A stretch of 64,000 nt of DNA from Promicromonospora soli (GCF_014653785.1 NZ_BNAS01000002.1:656807-720806); one strand, 5' to 3'. Positions 16,411 through 24,667 are shown, counted from the first letter of the stretch. The notes: a model not told the origin generated them from the sequence alone. Translations and numbers: made by a program.

Positions 16411-17271
16411 ATGAGCCAGGACCAGGGTTTCCCACCCCAGCAGCAGAACCCGCCGGGGACCACCGACCGGATGATCCCGACGCCTGATCACGGCGAGGCC
16501 AGCTACGTGGGCAGCGAAAAGCTCGTCGGCTACAAGGCGCTGGTGACCGGCGGTGACTCCGGCATCGGGCGGGCGGTGGCTATCGCGTTCGCCCGCGAAG
16601 GCGCCGACGTCGCGTTGTCGTACCTCCCCGAGGAGGAACAGGACGCCAAGACGACGGCGGAGTGGGTGCATGCGGCGGGACGCCAGTGCGCCCTTCTCCC
16701 GGGGGACCTGCGCGACGAGGCAACAGCGCGCGGCGTCGCGCACCGGGCGGCCGGCGAGCTGGGCGGCCTGGACGTGCTGGTGAACAACGCGGGCTATCAG
16801 ATGGCGCGACGCGACTCCATCGCCGACGTGACGACCGACGACCTGGACCGCGTGCTCAAGACCAACCTGTACGCCCTGTTCTGGGTGACGCAGTCGGCGC
16901 TCGGGCACCTCGGCGAGGGCTCGGCGATCATCAACAACTCGTCGATCCAGGCGTACCAGCCGTCGACCTCCCTGCTCGACTACGCGGCCACGAAGGCCGC
17001 CATCAACAACATCACGGTGAACCTCGCCGCTGAGCTGGGGCCGCGCGGAATCCGCGTGAACGCGGTGGCACCCGGGCCGATCTGGACACCGTTGCAACCG
17101 GCCACCCAGCCCGAGGAGAAGATCGCGTCGTTCGGTGCGGACACGCCCCTGGGCCGGGCCGGCCAGCCCGCCGAGGTCGCGCCGGCGTTCGTGTTCCTGG
17201 CATCACCCGTCACGGCGTCGTACGTGTCCGGGACGGTGCTCGGGGTGACGGGCGGAAAACCGGTGTTCTGA
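16411..17271 (+). CDS. SDR-family NAD(P)-dependent oxidoreductase
   Basis: A 286-residue short-chain dehydrogenase. The cofactor motif is TGGDSGIGRA, the core has NNAG, and the catalytic triad is Ser in INNSSIQAY with Tyr and Lys in YAATKAA. The hydrophilic N-terminal extension (FPPQQQNPPGTTDRMIPTPDHGE and SYVGSEKLVGYKALVTGG) is typical of the YghA/YdaD general-stress subgroup. ATG 16411 is preferred over 16399 because GGAGG precedes it by six bases. It is divergent from the PAS-ANTAR gene across 147 bases. The physiological substrate is unknown. Confidence 0.92.
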   Translation: MSQDQGFPPQQQNPPGTTDRMIPTPDHGEASYVGSEKLVGYKALVTGGDSGIGRAVAIAFAREGADVALSYLPEEEQDAKTTAEWVHAAGRQCALLPGDLRDEATARGVAHRAAGELGGLDVLVNNAGYQMARRDSIADVTTDDLDRVLKTNLYALFWVTQSALGHLGEGSAIINNSSIQAYQPSTSLLDYAATKAAINNITVNLAAELGPRGIRVNAVAPGPIWTPLQPATQPEEKIASFGADTPLGRAGQPAEVAPAFVFLASPVTASYVSGTVLGVTGGKPVF

Positions 17272-17308
17272 GCGCGCGGCTGGACGTTCAGCCGTTCTCG
17301 GCTGTCGT

Positions 17309-18355
17309 TCACACGTTGGTGACCGCGCCCTGGCCCGCCAAACCCGTGACGGGGCGCGCCTGCAGGATGAACGGCGAGCCGTCGTGCACGGCCCACTCCA
17401 CGTCCGTCGCGGCTCCGTACAGCTCCTCGATGCGGACGCCGAGCGCGGCGAGCCCCGCGGCCTGGGCGTCGGTGAGCGACGGCTCGTCCTGGAGCTCGGC
17501 GGGGACGGGCTCGTTCCGGGTTCCGTCATCGGCTCGGACGGTGCGCACCTCCTTGGTGCTCACCGTGGCATCGACGGCGCGGCCCACGCGCGCCACCAGG
17601 AAGGTGTCGGGCGTGACCTGCCCTCCGACGACCGCCTCCCCCAGTCCCCAGGCAGCGTTGATCAGCACGCGGTCCCGCGAGCCGGTCATCGGGTCGACGG
17701 TGAACAGGATGCCGGCCGTGTCGGCGTCGACCAGGTGCTGCACCACCACCGCGAGGGTCACCTCGTCGGCGGGTATGCGATGCCGCGCCCGGTAGCCGAT
17801 CGCGCGCGCCGTCCACAGGGAGGCCCAGCAGTCGCGGACCGCGCGCAGCAGCGCGTCCTCGCCTCGGACGTTGAGGAACGAGTCCTGCTGGCCGGCGAAC
17901 GACATGCCAGGCAGGTCCTCGGCGGTGGCGGAGGACCGGACGGCGACGGCGGGATAGCCGGCCTCGCTCGCATCGCCTGCGCCGCTTGCACCGCTTGCGC
18001 CGCGCATGGTGCGCAGCGCCGAGTACCCGGCCCGGACGGCGTCAGCCACCGCGGCCGGGATCTCCAGGGCCGCGAACACCTCGGTGATCCGCGCCGCCGC
18101 AGCCTCGTGGGTCTCGGGCCGGTTGGGGTCCACGTTCCTCGCCGCCGCGACGATGGCCCGCTGCGGAGCGCCGGTCACTGCCGCCCGGTAGGCGTCGGTG
18201 GTGACGTGAAATCCGCCAGGGACCGGCAGGCCCGCCGCTGCGAGGCGCGCCAGGGACGAGCACTTTCCGCCTGTCGTCTCCAGCCGGACCGCTGCGGGGT
18301 CCGCGAGGTCCAGCGCGAAGGGCTGACCGACATCAGTGATCACAGGGGCAGTCAA
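17309..18355 (-). CDS. Stand-alone PEP/pyruvate-binding ATP-grasp domain protein
   Basis: A 348-residue protein matching only the N-terminal ATP-binding domain of PEP synthase and rifampin phosphotransferase. Motifs: VRLETTGGKCSSLARLAAAGLPVPGGFHVTTDAYR, VAVRSSATAEDLPGMSFAGQQDSFLNVRG, AGILFTVDPMTGSRDRVLINAAWGLGEAVVGGQVTPDTFLV and EWAVHDGSPFILQARPVT. The swivelling phospho-histidine domain and the C-terminal domain of the full enzymes (about 800 residues) are missing, and no such gene follows. It may act with a separate domain encoded elsewhere, or be a degenerate survivor. An alanine/glycine/serine run (GASGASGAGDASEAG) interrupts the domain. The start is uncertain: TTG 18355 or GTG 18343. Confidence 0.82.
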   Translation of the reverse strand: MTAPVITDVGQPFALDLADPAAVRLETTGGKCSSLARLAAAGLPVPGGFHVTTDAYRAAVTGAPQRAIVAAARNVDPNRPETHEAAAARITEVFAALEIPAAVADAVRAGYSALRTMRGASGASGAGDASEAGYPAVAVRSSATAEDLPGMSFAGQQDSFLNVRGEDALLRAVRDCWASLWTARAIGYRARHRIPADEVTLAVVVQHLVDADTAGILFTVDPMTGSRDRVLINAAWGLGEAVVGGQVTPDTFLVARVGRAVDATVSTKEVRTVRADDGTRNEPVPAELQDEPSLTDAQAAGLAALGVRIEELYGAATDVEWAVHDGSPFILQARPVTGLAGQGAVTNV

Positions 18356-18412
18356 TCGTTGATCGGGTCATCGTTCGAGGTTAGACCTGGTCCCGCGAGG
18401 CGTGGACGGGCC

Positions 18413-18658
18413 ATGGTCGCCTGCTCTCCCTCGTCCGCGCTCTTGCTCTCCGGCGACCCGCATCGCGCCGAGGAGCTGGTCCAGGCGACCTTCGAGCGCA
18501 CCTACCGCTCGTGGCGCAGGGCCCGCGACGGGGAGCCCAGGGCCTACGCCCGGCGCATCCTGCTCAACCTGCGAATCGACGGCTGGCGCCGGTCCCGGAC
18601 GAGGTCGTTCGCCATTTTCCCGACCCCAACTGACCTTCGATCTCGGGCGAGCACCTAG
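18413..18658 (+). pseudogene. Truncated ECF sigma factor remnant
   Basis: The frame encodes LLLSGDPHRAEELVQATFERTYRSWRRARDGEPRAYARRILLNLRIDGWRRSR, an unmistakable SigE-type sigma-70 region 2, then loses similarity at TRSFAIFPTPTDLRSRAST and stops. The first ~20 residues of region 2 and all of region 4 (promoter -35 binding) are absent, so no working sigma factor can be made. Similarity ends about 40 bases before the long inverted repeat at 18643-18752, suggesting that whatever placed the repeat also deleted the rest of the gene. Confidence 0.75.
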
Positions 18659-18752
18659 AAAGGTCCGCTTCGAGAACGCGATCTGGCATGGGTCTCGCAT
18701 CAGAATCATGCCGGATCGCGTTCTCGAAGCGGACCTTTCTAGGTGCGCCCGA
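18643..18752. repeat. Long hairpin, copy 1, after the exported-protein gene
   Basis: Arms 18651-18690 and 18707-18746 are complementary over 40 bases with a single G-T wobble, around a 16-base loop. After a two-base bulge, another six pairs (TCGGGC with GCCCGA) extend the stem. It begins four bases after the stop codon of the 18757-19935 gene. There is no U-run, so it is not a standard terminator. A second hairpin of the same design follows the paralogous gene (20054-20144). Confidence 0.92.
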
Positions 18753-18756
18753 CGGG

Positions 18757-19935
18757 CTATCTGACCGTGATGGTCACGGCGCGCTGCGACGGCGCCTGCA
18801 GGCCGGTGCCCGGGCACTTCGCGATCCACTGGCCCGAGGTGCTGGTGCTGACCGTCGTCCGGTAGATCCCGCGGGAACCCGTGCGGACGGTCTTGCGGTA
18901 GAACGGCCCGCGCGGACCAGCCGGATCGAAGTACAGGTTCACCGCCGTGTTCGGCGCCAGCAGGTTTGCGGCCTCACGATCCCTGATGAGCTGCACCTTG
19001 CGAACCGAACCGGTGAGCTCGATCGACCTCGGTCCGGTGAACGACGTCGATGATGCCGTGATGGTTGTGCTGCTGGCGCGGCGGACGCGAATGGTAGCTA
19101 TGGGCTCGTACGGGATGGGAATCCATGCATTATCTCTTGAGCCATTACCACTAGTATCCCAGGGGTCCGTGTAGACACTGAGCTTGCCATCGTAGTAAAT
19201 GTCATAGAGACCCGCGGGCTGCAGCGCGGACATGCGATAGGACGCCGTAAAGCTGTAATCCGTAAGCCATGTTCCATCGTGACCACCCAGATACCCACGA
19301 GCGTCGTACCCGCCCTCGGTGCGCCGGTTGCTCAGGTACGGCCCGCCGTCGCTGCTGGCGTAACCCGGGGTCAGGATCCCCGCTTCGAGATAGACGGTCT
19401 GTGGTTCTACCTTGGTGACGACATCCTGCGCGATAACGCGCATCTTCGCGGTGTAACCGTTCCTCGTCGCCGAGACCACGGTGGACCTCGCGGCCTGCCT
19501 GGTCGGGCGCCTCGTGAACGTCGCCTCGTTGCGTCCGTAGATCTCGCCCCCTGACTCCACAAGAACCTCGTACGTTCCGGAGGTACGGGGCCAGAACGTC
19601 TTGGCGAACCAGCCGACGTCATCGGTCACCACGGTCGCAACGGCGGTACGGGGCGCCGTACCGGCGGGGTCGAAGTAGATCGTGGCACCGACACCGATCA
19701 TGGGATCCCGCAGACCCTGGTCCCCGATGTACCCGTGGAGCTGGACAGGTTCACCGGCCGGCGCCCTGCTTGGCGCCAGTGACACTTCATAGCCGGTGTA
19801 CACAGCCTGCGACTCGATCGACCTCGTCTCTGCGTCGTCCGAGCCTGCGGCGGTCGCCGGTGGCCCGCCCACCAGGCTCCCGGCCAATACCAGCCCGAGC
19901 GCAGACGTGAACAGCTTTCGGGCACCGATGACCAT
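18757..19935 (-). CDS. Exported protein with C-terminal beta-sandwich-like module
   Basis: A 392-residue secreted protein; the signal peptide is ARKLFTSALGLVLAGSLVGG with cleavage probably after ATAA. Two similar modules are seen: residues about 45-135 (ATIYFDPAGTAPRTAVATVVTDDVGWFAKTFWPRTSGTYEVLVE) and about 285-390 (RRASSTTITASSTSF, ELTGSVRKVQL, VNLYFDPAGPRG, GIYRTTVSTSTSGQWIAK). The latter is shared with 20161-21696 and 13823-14986. No catalytic residues are evident. The middle (19110-19270) is clearly richer in A and T than its surroundings. ATG 19935 has GAGG seven bases upstream. Function unknown. Confidence 0.8.
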   Translation of the reverse strand: MVIGARKLFTSALGLVLAGSLVGGPPATAAGSDDAETRSIESQAVYTGYEVSLAPSRAPAGEPVQLHGYIGDQGLRDPMIGVGATIYFDPAGTAPRTAVATVVTDDVGWFAKTFWPRTSGTYEVLVESGGEIYGRNEATFTRRPTRQAARSTVVSATRNGYTAKMRVIAQDVVTKVEPQTVYLEAGILTPGYASSDGGPYLSNRRTEGGYDARGYLGGHDGTWLTDYSFTASYRMSALQPAGLYDIYYDGKLSVYTDPWDTSGNGSRDNAWIPIPYEPIATIRVRRASSTTITASSTSFTGPRSIELTGSVRKVQLIRDREAANLLAPNTAVNLYFDPAGPRGPFYRKTVRTGSRGIYRTTVSTSTSGQWIAKCPGTGLQAPSQRAVTITVR

Positions 19936-20053
19936 GGAGAAACCTCGCGGGAGGAGTGGGGCCCGAGAACCGGGAACAGGCCCAGATCCTGCCAGCCCTA
20001 GTGGGGCCGGAAGACGGCCGGGCGGAGATCTCCCGGGTGAACTTGTGGCCGGT

Positions 20054-20144
20054 CGACAGAAAGATCCGCCTCCACCACGCAGTTATGCATGCTATTTCGC
20101 GAGAACGCATGCGTAACTGCGTTGTGGAGGCGGACCTTTTGTCG
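20054..20144. repeat. Long hairpin, copy 2, after the paralogous exported-protein gene
   Basis: Arms 20054-20091 and 20108-20144 pair over about 37 positions with a few mismatches, around a 16-base loop, ending 16 bases from the stop codon of the 20161-21696 gene. It shares AGAAAG-TCCGC, ACGC and GCATG positions with copy 1, but the intervening bases differ in both arms so that pairing is kept. Confidence 0.9.
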
Positions 20145-20160
20145 GGCGTCGGACGACGCG

Positions 20161-21696
20161 CTAGTTGACCGTGATGGCCACAGTGCCCTTCGACGACGCC
20201 TGCAGGCTCGTACCGGAATACTTCGCGATCCACTGGCCCGACGTGCTGGTGACGACCGGCGTCGCGTAGGTCCCGTCGGATCCCGTGGTCACCGTCTTCG
20301 TGTAGACCGGCGCCGCCGAACCCGCCGGGTCGAAGTACAGCTTCACCGACACGTTCGGCGCAGGCCGGATCGCGGCGCCGCCCGTGCTGAGGAGCTGCAC
20401 CCTGCGGACATCACCCCGCAGGGTGATCGTCTTCGGCCCGGTGAACGACGTCTCGGACGCCGTGACGGTGGTGCTTGTCGCGCGCTTCACCACGATGGTC
20501 GTGACCGTTGAGTCCTGCACCAGCATGTCGTGCGTGCAGTTGCTCGCGCCGCTGGCGGCGTCGTTCGCGACCCAGTCAGGTGCGGAGCATGCCTTCATTG
20601 CGTCCCGGATGCCGATGTCGTACACGCCCGCCGGCAGCGTCGGGTTGAAGGTCAGGGTCGCGTGGCTCGTCCCGACCCCGGAGTGCACCAGCTCCTTCTG
20701 CACCTGGTACCCGTCCGGGAAACTGCCCTCACCGCGCCGGCTGGTGGCACTGACCCAACCGGAGGTCCCACCCACGGTGAAGTCGAGGCTGCCGACGTCG
20801 ACGCGCCGCAGCACGGGTGTCAGACCCACCACGACGTCGTGCGTCATCACGTGGTCGCCCGCAGTGAAGCCGTTCTGGGTAGCGCTGACCGAACCCTGCC
20901 GCAGGATGGTGTCACGGACCCGCTCGGCGGAGGTGATGGTCCACACCGCACGTGCGCCCGTCTCGGTCATCGGCATCTCCGCCCGCCACTTTCCGGACGC
21001 GCCGGGCTGCTGCCGGACCGTGAAGAAGCCGCGCGAGTCCGTCGTGAGGGTCGCCCGGTAGGTCTCCGGTGCGTCGCCAGTGGGGTCGAAGTAGAGCTTG
21101 ACCTCCTGCTCCGTGGCCGGCTCGTACTCGCCGGTTCCCAGGCTCCTGATGTTTGCGGCTCCCGAGACCGAGATCATCGAACCCGCGGGCGCGCTCGCCG
21201 TTGACGTCCAGATCATGGGGATGTTCCGCTGCGCCCGGAACGGCACCGCTACGGGGTCCGTGGTGCGGATCGGCACGTTGACCACTCCGTCGCTGGTCGT
21301 GATGGCGACCTCCGCGACGACGCTGACCTGGTAGATGCCCGGTGCGGCGTCCGCGGACAGCGGGACGTTCGAGGTCCACGCGTTCGCGGTCCCGGATGCG
21401 ACGAACTGCGTGCCCGCGAGGTCCCGGCCGTCCGGGTCGACCATGGTCATGCGTCCGGACCGGATCGCCGCAGACGTCCCGTTGTGCGTGATGCTGAGCG
21501 TCCCGGTGATGGACCCTTGCACGGCCGACCCCGGCGGCAACGAGATCTTCGCGGTGACGACCACGTCGTCCACCCGCATGGTCATGTTCCCCTCAGCGCC
21601 GCCGGGCGGCGCGGCGACGCCTGGCGGCGCGAAGCCAGCCACCATCAGTGCTGCCCCGAGCGCCATGCTCAGTGGCACACGCATCCTTGCTCTCAT
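20161..21696 (-). CDS. Exported multi-module protein, paralogue of 18757-19935
   Basis: A 511-residue secreted protein with signal peptide MRVPLSMALGAALMVAGFAP. At least two Ig-like or carboxypeptidase-regulatory-like modules carry the same LYFDP pattern: one at about residues 190-290 (VKLYFDPTGDAPETYRATLTTDSRGFFTVRQQPGASGKWRAEM) and one at the C-terminus (RATSTTVTASETSFTGPKTI, VKLYFDPAGSAAPVYTKTVTTGSDGTYATPVVTSTSGQWIAKYSG). A further N-terminal region (DDVVVTAKISLPPGSAVQG) is also beta-rich. Length differs from the neighbour by one added module, as expected from duplication. ATG 21696 is taken, with GAGGGGG upstream; ATG 21684 is possible. Function unknown. Confidence 0.8.
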   Translation of the reverse strand: MRARMRVPLSMALGAALMVAGFAPPGVAAPPGGAEGNMTMRVDDVVVTAKISLPPGSAVQGSITGTLSITHNGTSAAIRSGRMTMVDPDGRDLAGTQFVASGTANAWTSNVPLSADAAPGIYQVSVVAEVAITTSDGVVNVPIRTTDPVAVPFRAQRNIPMIWTSTASAPAGSMISVSGAANIRSLGTGEYEPATEQEVKLYFDPTGDAPETYRATLTTDSRGFFTVRQQPGASGKWRAEMPMTETGARAVWTITSAERVRDTILRQGSVSATQNGFTAGDHVMTHDVVVGLTPVLRRVDVGSLDFTVGGTSGWVSATSRRGEGSFPDGYQVQKELVHSGVGTSHATLTFNPTLPAGVYDIGIRDAMKACSAPDWVANDAASGASNCTHDMLVQDSTVTTIVVKRATSTTVTASETSFTGPKTITLRGDVRRVQLLSTGGAAIRPAPNVSVKLYFDPAGSAAPVYTKTVTTGSDGTYATPVVTSTSGQWIAKYSGTSLQASSKGTVAITVN

Positions 21697-21878
21697 CCCT
21701 GCACGCCCCCTCGTCCTGGGGACGCAGACGCGTCCCGCCGAGCCGCATATTCCCCCGGCCGGCGAAGGCGGGCGACGGGAGGCAGTGATGTGATCGGGTG
21801 AATTTTGTTATGACGATCGAGACCCGTGGGCCCGGGTGATCTTTGTCCGCGGCGGCCGGTCAGGGCGACAATGGAACC

Positions 21879-22343
21879 GTGGAGGACGACGGACGCAATG
21901 AGTCACCCGCCCAGCGCGCCGACCGGAACTGGAACGAGCTCCTCCAGGAGCTACGTGTCATGCAGACCGGCGTGCAGATCCTCACTGGGTTCCTGCTCAC
22001 GCTGCCCTTCCAGTCACGGTTCGCAGACCTCGACGCCTACCAGCGCACCGTCTACCTGGCTCTCGTGGTGACCGCTGTGATCGCCACCGCCCTCATCGTG
22101 GCCCCGGTCAGCGTGCACCGATCGCTGTTCCGCAAGCAGATGAAACACAGCATCGTCACCCTGACCGACAGGCTCACGCGCATAGCGCTCGGCGTGCTGG
22201 CGCTGGTGATGACGGGAGCCGCCCTGCTCGTGTTCGACATAGTGGTCGGGCGGACCGAGGGAATCGTGGTCGGCGCGTGCGTGCTTGTCGTGCTGGTGAT
22301 CGTGTGGGTAGTGCTCCCCGAGGTGCTGCGCCGCCAGCGCTGA
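21879..22343 (+). CDS. DUF6328-like membrane protein
   Basis: A protein of about 154 residues with four membrane segments: ILTGFLLTLPFQ, VYLALVVTAVIATALIVA, IALGVLALVMTGAALLVF and IVVGACVLVVLVIVWVVL. The N-terminal DRNWNELLQELRVMQTGVQILTGFLLTLPFQSRF is the hallmark of the actinobacterial DUF6328 family. Function is unknown. Start choice is uncertain: GTG 21879 (VEDDGRNESPAQR) or the TTG at 21843. It is divergent from the exported-protein gene and its stop directly abuts the stop of the aminotransferase gene. Confidence 0.78.
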   Translation: MEDDGRNESPAQRADRNWNELLQELRVMQTGVQILTGFLLTLPFQSRFADLDAYQRTVYLALVVTAVIATALIVAPVSVHRSLFRKQMKHSIVTLTDRLTRIALGVLALVMTGAALLVFDIVVGRTEGIVVGACVLVVLVIVWVVLPEVLRRQR

Positions 22344-23513
22344 TCAGAGCGTCTTGTGCCAGGCCACTATCCGGTCCACGGCGCGCGTCACGGTGTCCAG
22401 CGAGGACGCGAACGACAGCCGCACCCAGTCGTGGCCGTGCACGCCGTCGAAGTCGGTGCCGGGCGTGATCGCGACGTCGGCCTCCGCGAGGAGCCGCGCG
22501 CAGTACGTGACTGAGTCCAGGCCGAACTCGGCGATGTTTCCGTACAGGTAGAACGCGCCGTCGGCGGGGGCGACGGGCCGCCAGCCGAGCTCCCCGAGCC
22601 GCTCCAGGAGCAGCGTTCGCGACGCCGCATACTGCGCCACGTTCTGCGCAGCCGCCGCATAACCCTCGGGAGTGAACGCGGCGATGCCCGCCTGCTGCGC
22701 CAGCGCCGGCGGTGAGAGCGCCACATTGCCCGCGAGGGCGTCGACGGGCGCTACCAGCTCGTCGGGCAGCACGAGCCAGCCGAGCCGCCAGCCGGTCATC
22801 GCCCAGTACTTCGAGAAGGAGTTCACGACGACGGCGCCCTGGTCGACGAACGTCGCCGCCGTCGCCTGCGCCACCTCGTCCGAGTACGCGATGCCGTGGT
22901 AGATCTCGTCGCTGATCAGGCGCACGTCGTGATCGGCGCACCACTCTGCGATCGCGGCCAGCTCGGCCGGCGTGATCATCGTGCCGGTCGGGTTGGCGGG
23001 CGAGGCGACCATGACGCCGTCGAGCCCTCCGCCGTAGTACGCCTCGTTGAGCTGCGACACCGTGGGCTGGTAGCGGGTCTCTGGACCGCAGTCCAGCTCC
23101 ACGACCTCGCAGCCCAGCGCCGACAGGATGTTCTTGTAAGCGGGATAGCCAGGCCGGGCGAGAGCCACGCGGTCGCCGACGTCGAACGACGCGAGGAACG
23201 CGAGCACGAACCCGCCGCTCGAACCCGTGGTGACAGCGATGCGCGCCGGGTCGACGTCGACGTCATACCAGCGCTTGTAGTGGCCCGCGATCTCGGCACG
23301 CAGGGCCGGCACGCCCAGCGCCTCGGTGTAGCCGAGGTTGCCGTCCCGGAGCAGCGCGATGGCCCGCTCCCGTACGACGTCGGACGCACCGGTCGACGGC
23401 TCCCCCGCGCAGAGGTTGAGTACGTCCGCACCGGCGGCCCGGCGCGCGTTCGCGGCCGCGAGCACCTCCATGACGGCGAACGGGGGCACGTGAGACCGGC
23501 GAGAAACCTTCAT
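22344..23513 (-). CDS. Class I/II pyridoxal-phosphate aminotransferase
   Basis: A 389-residue fold-type I aminotransferase. Motifs are GEPSTGASDVVRERAIALLRDGNLGYTEALGVPALR, VTTGSSGGFVLAF, PGYPAYKNIL, SPANPTGTMI, SDEIYHGIAY and the PLP lysine in VVNSFSKYWAMTGWRLGW. The sequence resembles aspartate/aromatic-type aminotransferases, but the amino donor cannot be told. ATG 23513 (MKVSRRSHVPPF) is chosen; ATG 23522 is also possible, and a longer frame reaches 23645. It is convergent with the DUF6328 gene, the two stops being adjacent. Confidence 0.9.
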   Translation of the reverse strand: MKVSRRSHVPPFAVMEVLAAANARRAAGADVLNLCAGEPSTGASDVVRERAIALLRDGNLGYTEALGVPALRAEIAGHYKRWYDVDVDPARIAVTTGSSGGFVLAFLASFDVGDRVALARPGYPAYKNILSALGCEVVELDCGPETRYQPTVSQLNEAYYGGGLDGVMVASPANPTGTMITPAELAAIAEWCADHDVRLISDEIYHGIAYSDEVAQATAATFVDQGAVVVNSFSKYWAMTGWRLGWLVLPDELVAPVDALAGNVALSPPALAQQAGIAAFTPEGYAAAAQNVAQYAASRTLLLERLGELGWRPVAPADGAFYLYGNIAEFGLDSVTYCARLLAEADVAITPGTDFDGVHGHDWVRLSFASSLDTVTRAVDRIVAWHKTL

Positions 23514-23605
23514 GCGGCCCATCATGCCCGGATCGGGCGCGCACGCTCGCGCGACCGCGGTCCTCAGCCCTTTCGGGCCGCTTGTGAAGGTTGTAACATG
23601 ACTCC

Positions 23606-24244
23606 ATGGCGCCGGGATCGCGCGATGACGCAGACAACGACCCACTCCGCCGGGCCGCGCAGTATCGCGTGGACCGGGAGGCCGAGCTCGCCGGGGAACC
23701 AGCCGACACCTCCGCGCCCGACGATGCGGACGAGTCCGACGGGAAGAAGCCGCTCGGCAGCATGAGTGTCGAGGAGCGCTCGCGTTACGTCGACGTGGTC
23801 ATCGACCAGGCGATGCGCCGCGGCGAGTTCGACAACCTCCCCCTGCAGGGCAAGCCGATCCCCGGCCTGACCGGCACGCACGACCCCGACTGGTGGGTCA
23901 AGGGCTTGATCGAGCGCGAGAACATCACGGGCGTCCTGCCCTCGGCGCAGCTCCGCAAGGACGACGCCGAGCTGAACGCCAAGCTCGACCTCGAGGCGAT
24001 GGATACGCGCGTCCGGGAGATCGTCACCGACTTCAACGCCCGCGTCGTCGACGCCCGACGTCAGCTTCAGGGCGGCCCGCCCATCGTCACGCCCACCCGG
24101 GACGTGGACGAGGAGGTCCGGAGGTGGCGGGATCGCCGGGCGGCGCGGCGATCCGCGAGCGCACAGCCGACGCCGGCCGCGCGGCGCGAGCCGACGACAT
24201 CGGGCAAGACGTCGGAGAACAGGCCGTGGTGGAGGTTCTGGTGA
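23606..24244 (+). CDS. DUF1992 (DnaJ-C28-like) domain protein
   Basis: A 212-residue protein. The central domain (SRYVDVVIDQAMRRGEFDNLPLQGKPIPGL, DPDWWVKGLIERENITGVLPSAQLRKD) is DUF1992, the conserved domain of human DNAJC28, though no J domain is present here. The C-terminus (DEEVRRWRDRRAARRSA) is arginine-rich, ending in PWWRFW. The biochemical role is unknown. It is divergent from the aminotransferase gene across 92 bases. Confidence 0.87.
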   Translation: MAPGSRDDADNDPLRRAAQYRVDREAELAGEPADTSAPDDADESDGKKPLGSMSVEERSRYVDVVIDQAMRRGEFDNLPLQGKPIPGLTGTHDPDWWVKGLIERENITGVLPSAQLRKDDAELNAKLDLEAMDTRVREIVTDFNARVVDARRQLQGGPPIVTPTRDVDEEVRRWRDRRAARRSASAQPTPAARREPTTSGKTSENRPWWRFW

Positions 24245-24258
24245 CGCACGTCCGGCGG

Positions 24259-24552
24259 TCAGAACCCGTACGCCGTCACGATGACCACGGCGGTCATCAG
24301 CCAATAGGGGACGGACCCGAGCGCGAACCCCAGTCCTGCTGCGACGGCCATGCGCCCCCAGCCGGCGCCGAACCTGCCGAACAGCACGCCCGCAGCCATG
24401 GCGAGACAGCCCGTGATCGTCACCCCCTCGGCCGCGCCCTGCGAGATCAGCATCCCGAATATCAGCGCAGAAATTCCTACGGCGGCCTCGCTCCTAGCGA
24501 GGTACGGCCCGCCCCGGCGAGACCGGTGGTGGGTCTCCTGGTGCGTTGTCAT
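24259..24552 (-). CDS. Small membrane protein of unknown function
   Basis: A 97-residue protein with three hydrophobic helices (AAVGISALIFGMLIS, TITGCLAMAAGVLFG, LGSVPYWLMTAVVIVTAYGF) after a short histidine- and arginine-rich cytoplasmic N-terminus (TTHQETHHRSRRGG). ATG 24552 has AGGGG nine bases upstream; the 14-residue extension to 24594 is unlikely. No family is recognised. It is convergent with the DUF1992 gene, and the alpha/beta hydrolase gene ends in the opposite direction 115 bases upstream. Confidence 0.68.
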   Translation of the reverse strand: MTTHQETHHRSRRGGPYLARSEAAVGISALIFGMLISQGAAEGVTITGCLAMAAGVLFGRFGAGWGRMAVAAGLGFALGSVPYWLMTAVVIVTAYGF

Positions 24553-24667
24553 GGCGCATCGCCCCTCGTGCCCGACGTCGGTCGGTTTGGGCACCTCCTT
24601 TCCAGGATCGCACCACGGCCCGCTCTTTTCCAGGGTTCGCCGCGACCGGAAGACGGGGCCGCAGATG

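Noticed and set aside
15577-17097. 506-codon reading of the PAS-ANTAR gene
   Set aside because: The first ~278 codons are antisense to the SDR gene. GTG 16263 has a good ribosome site and starts at the PAS domain.
17384-18412. Plus-strand frame leading into the sigma remnant
   Set aside because: This part is antisense to the PEP/pyruvate-binding gene; only the segment from about 18413 has sigma-factor similarity.
18643-20144. Insertion-sequence ends
   Set aside because: No transposase frame, target duplication or matching outer ends between the two hairpins; they are separate hairpins, each at a gene end.
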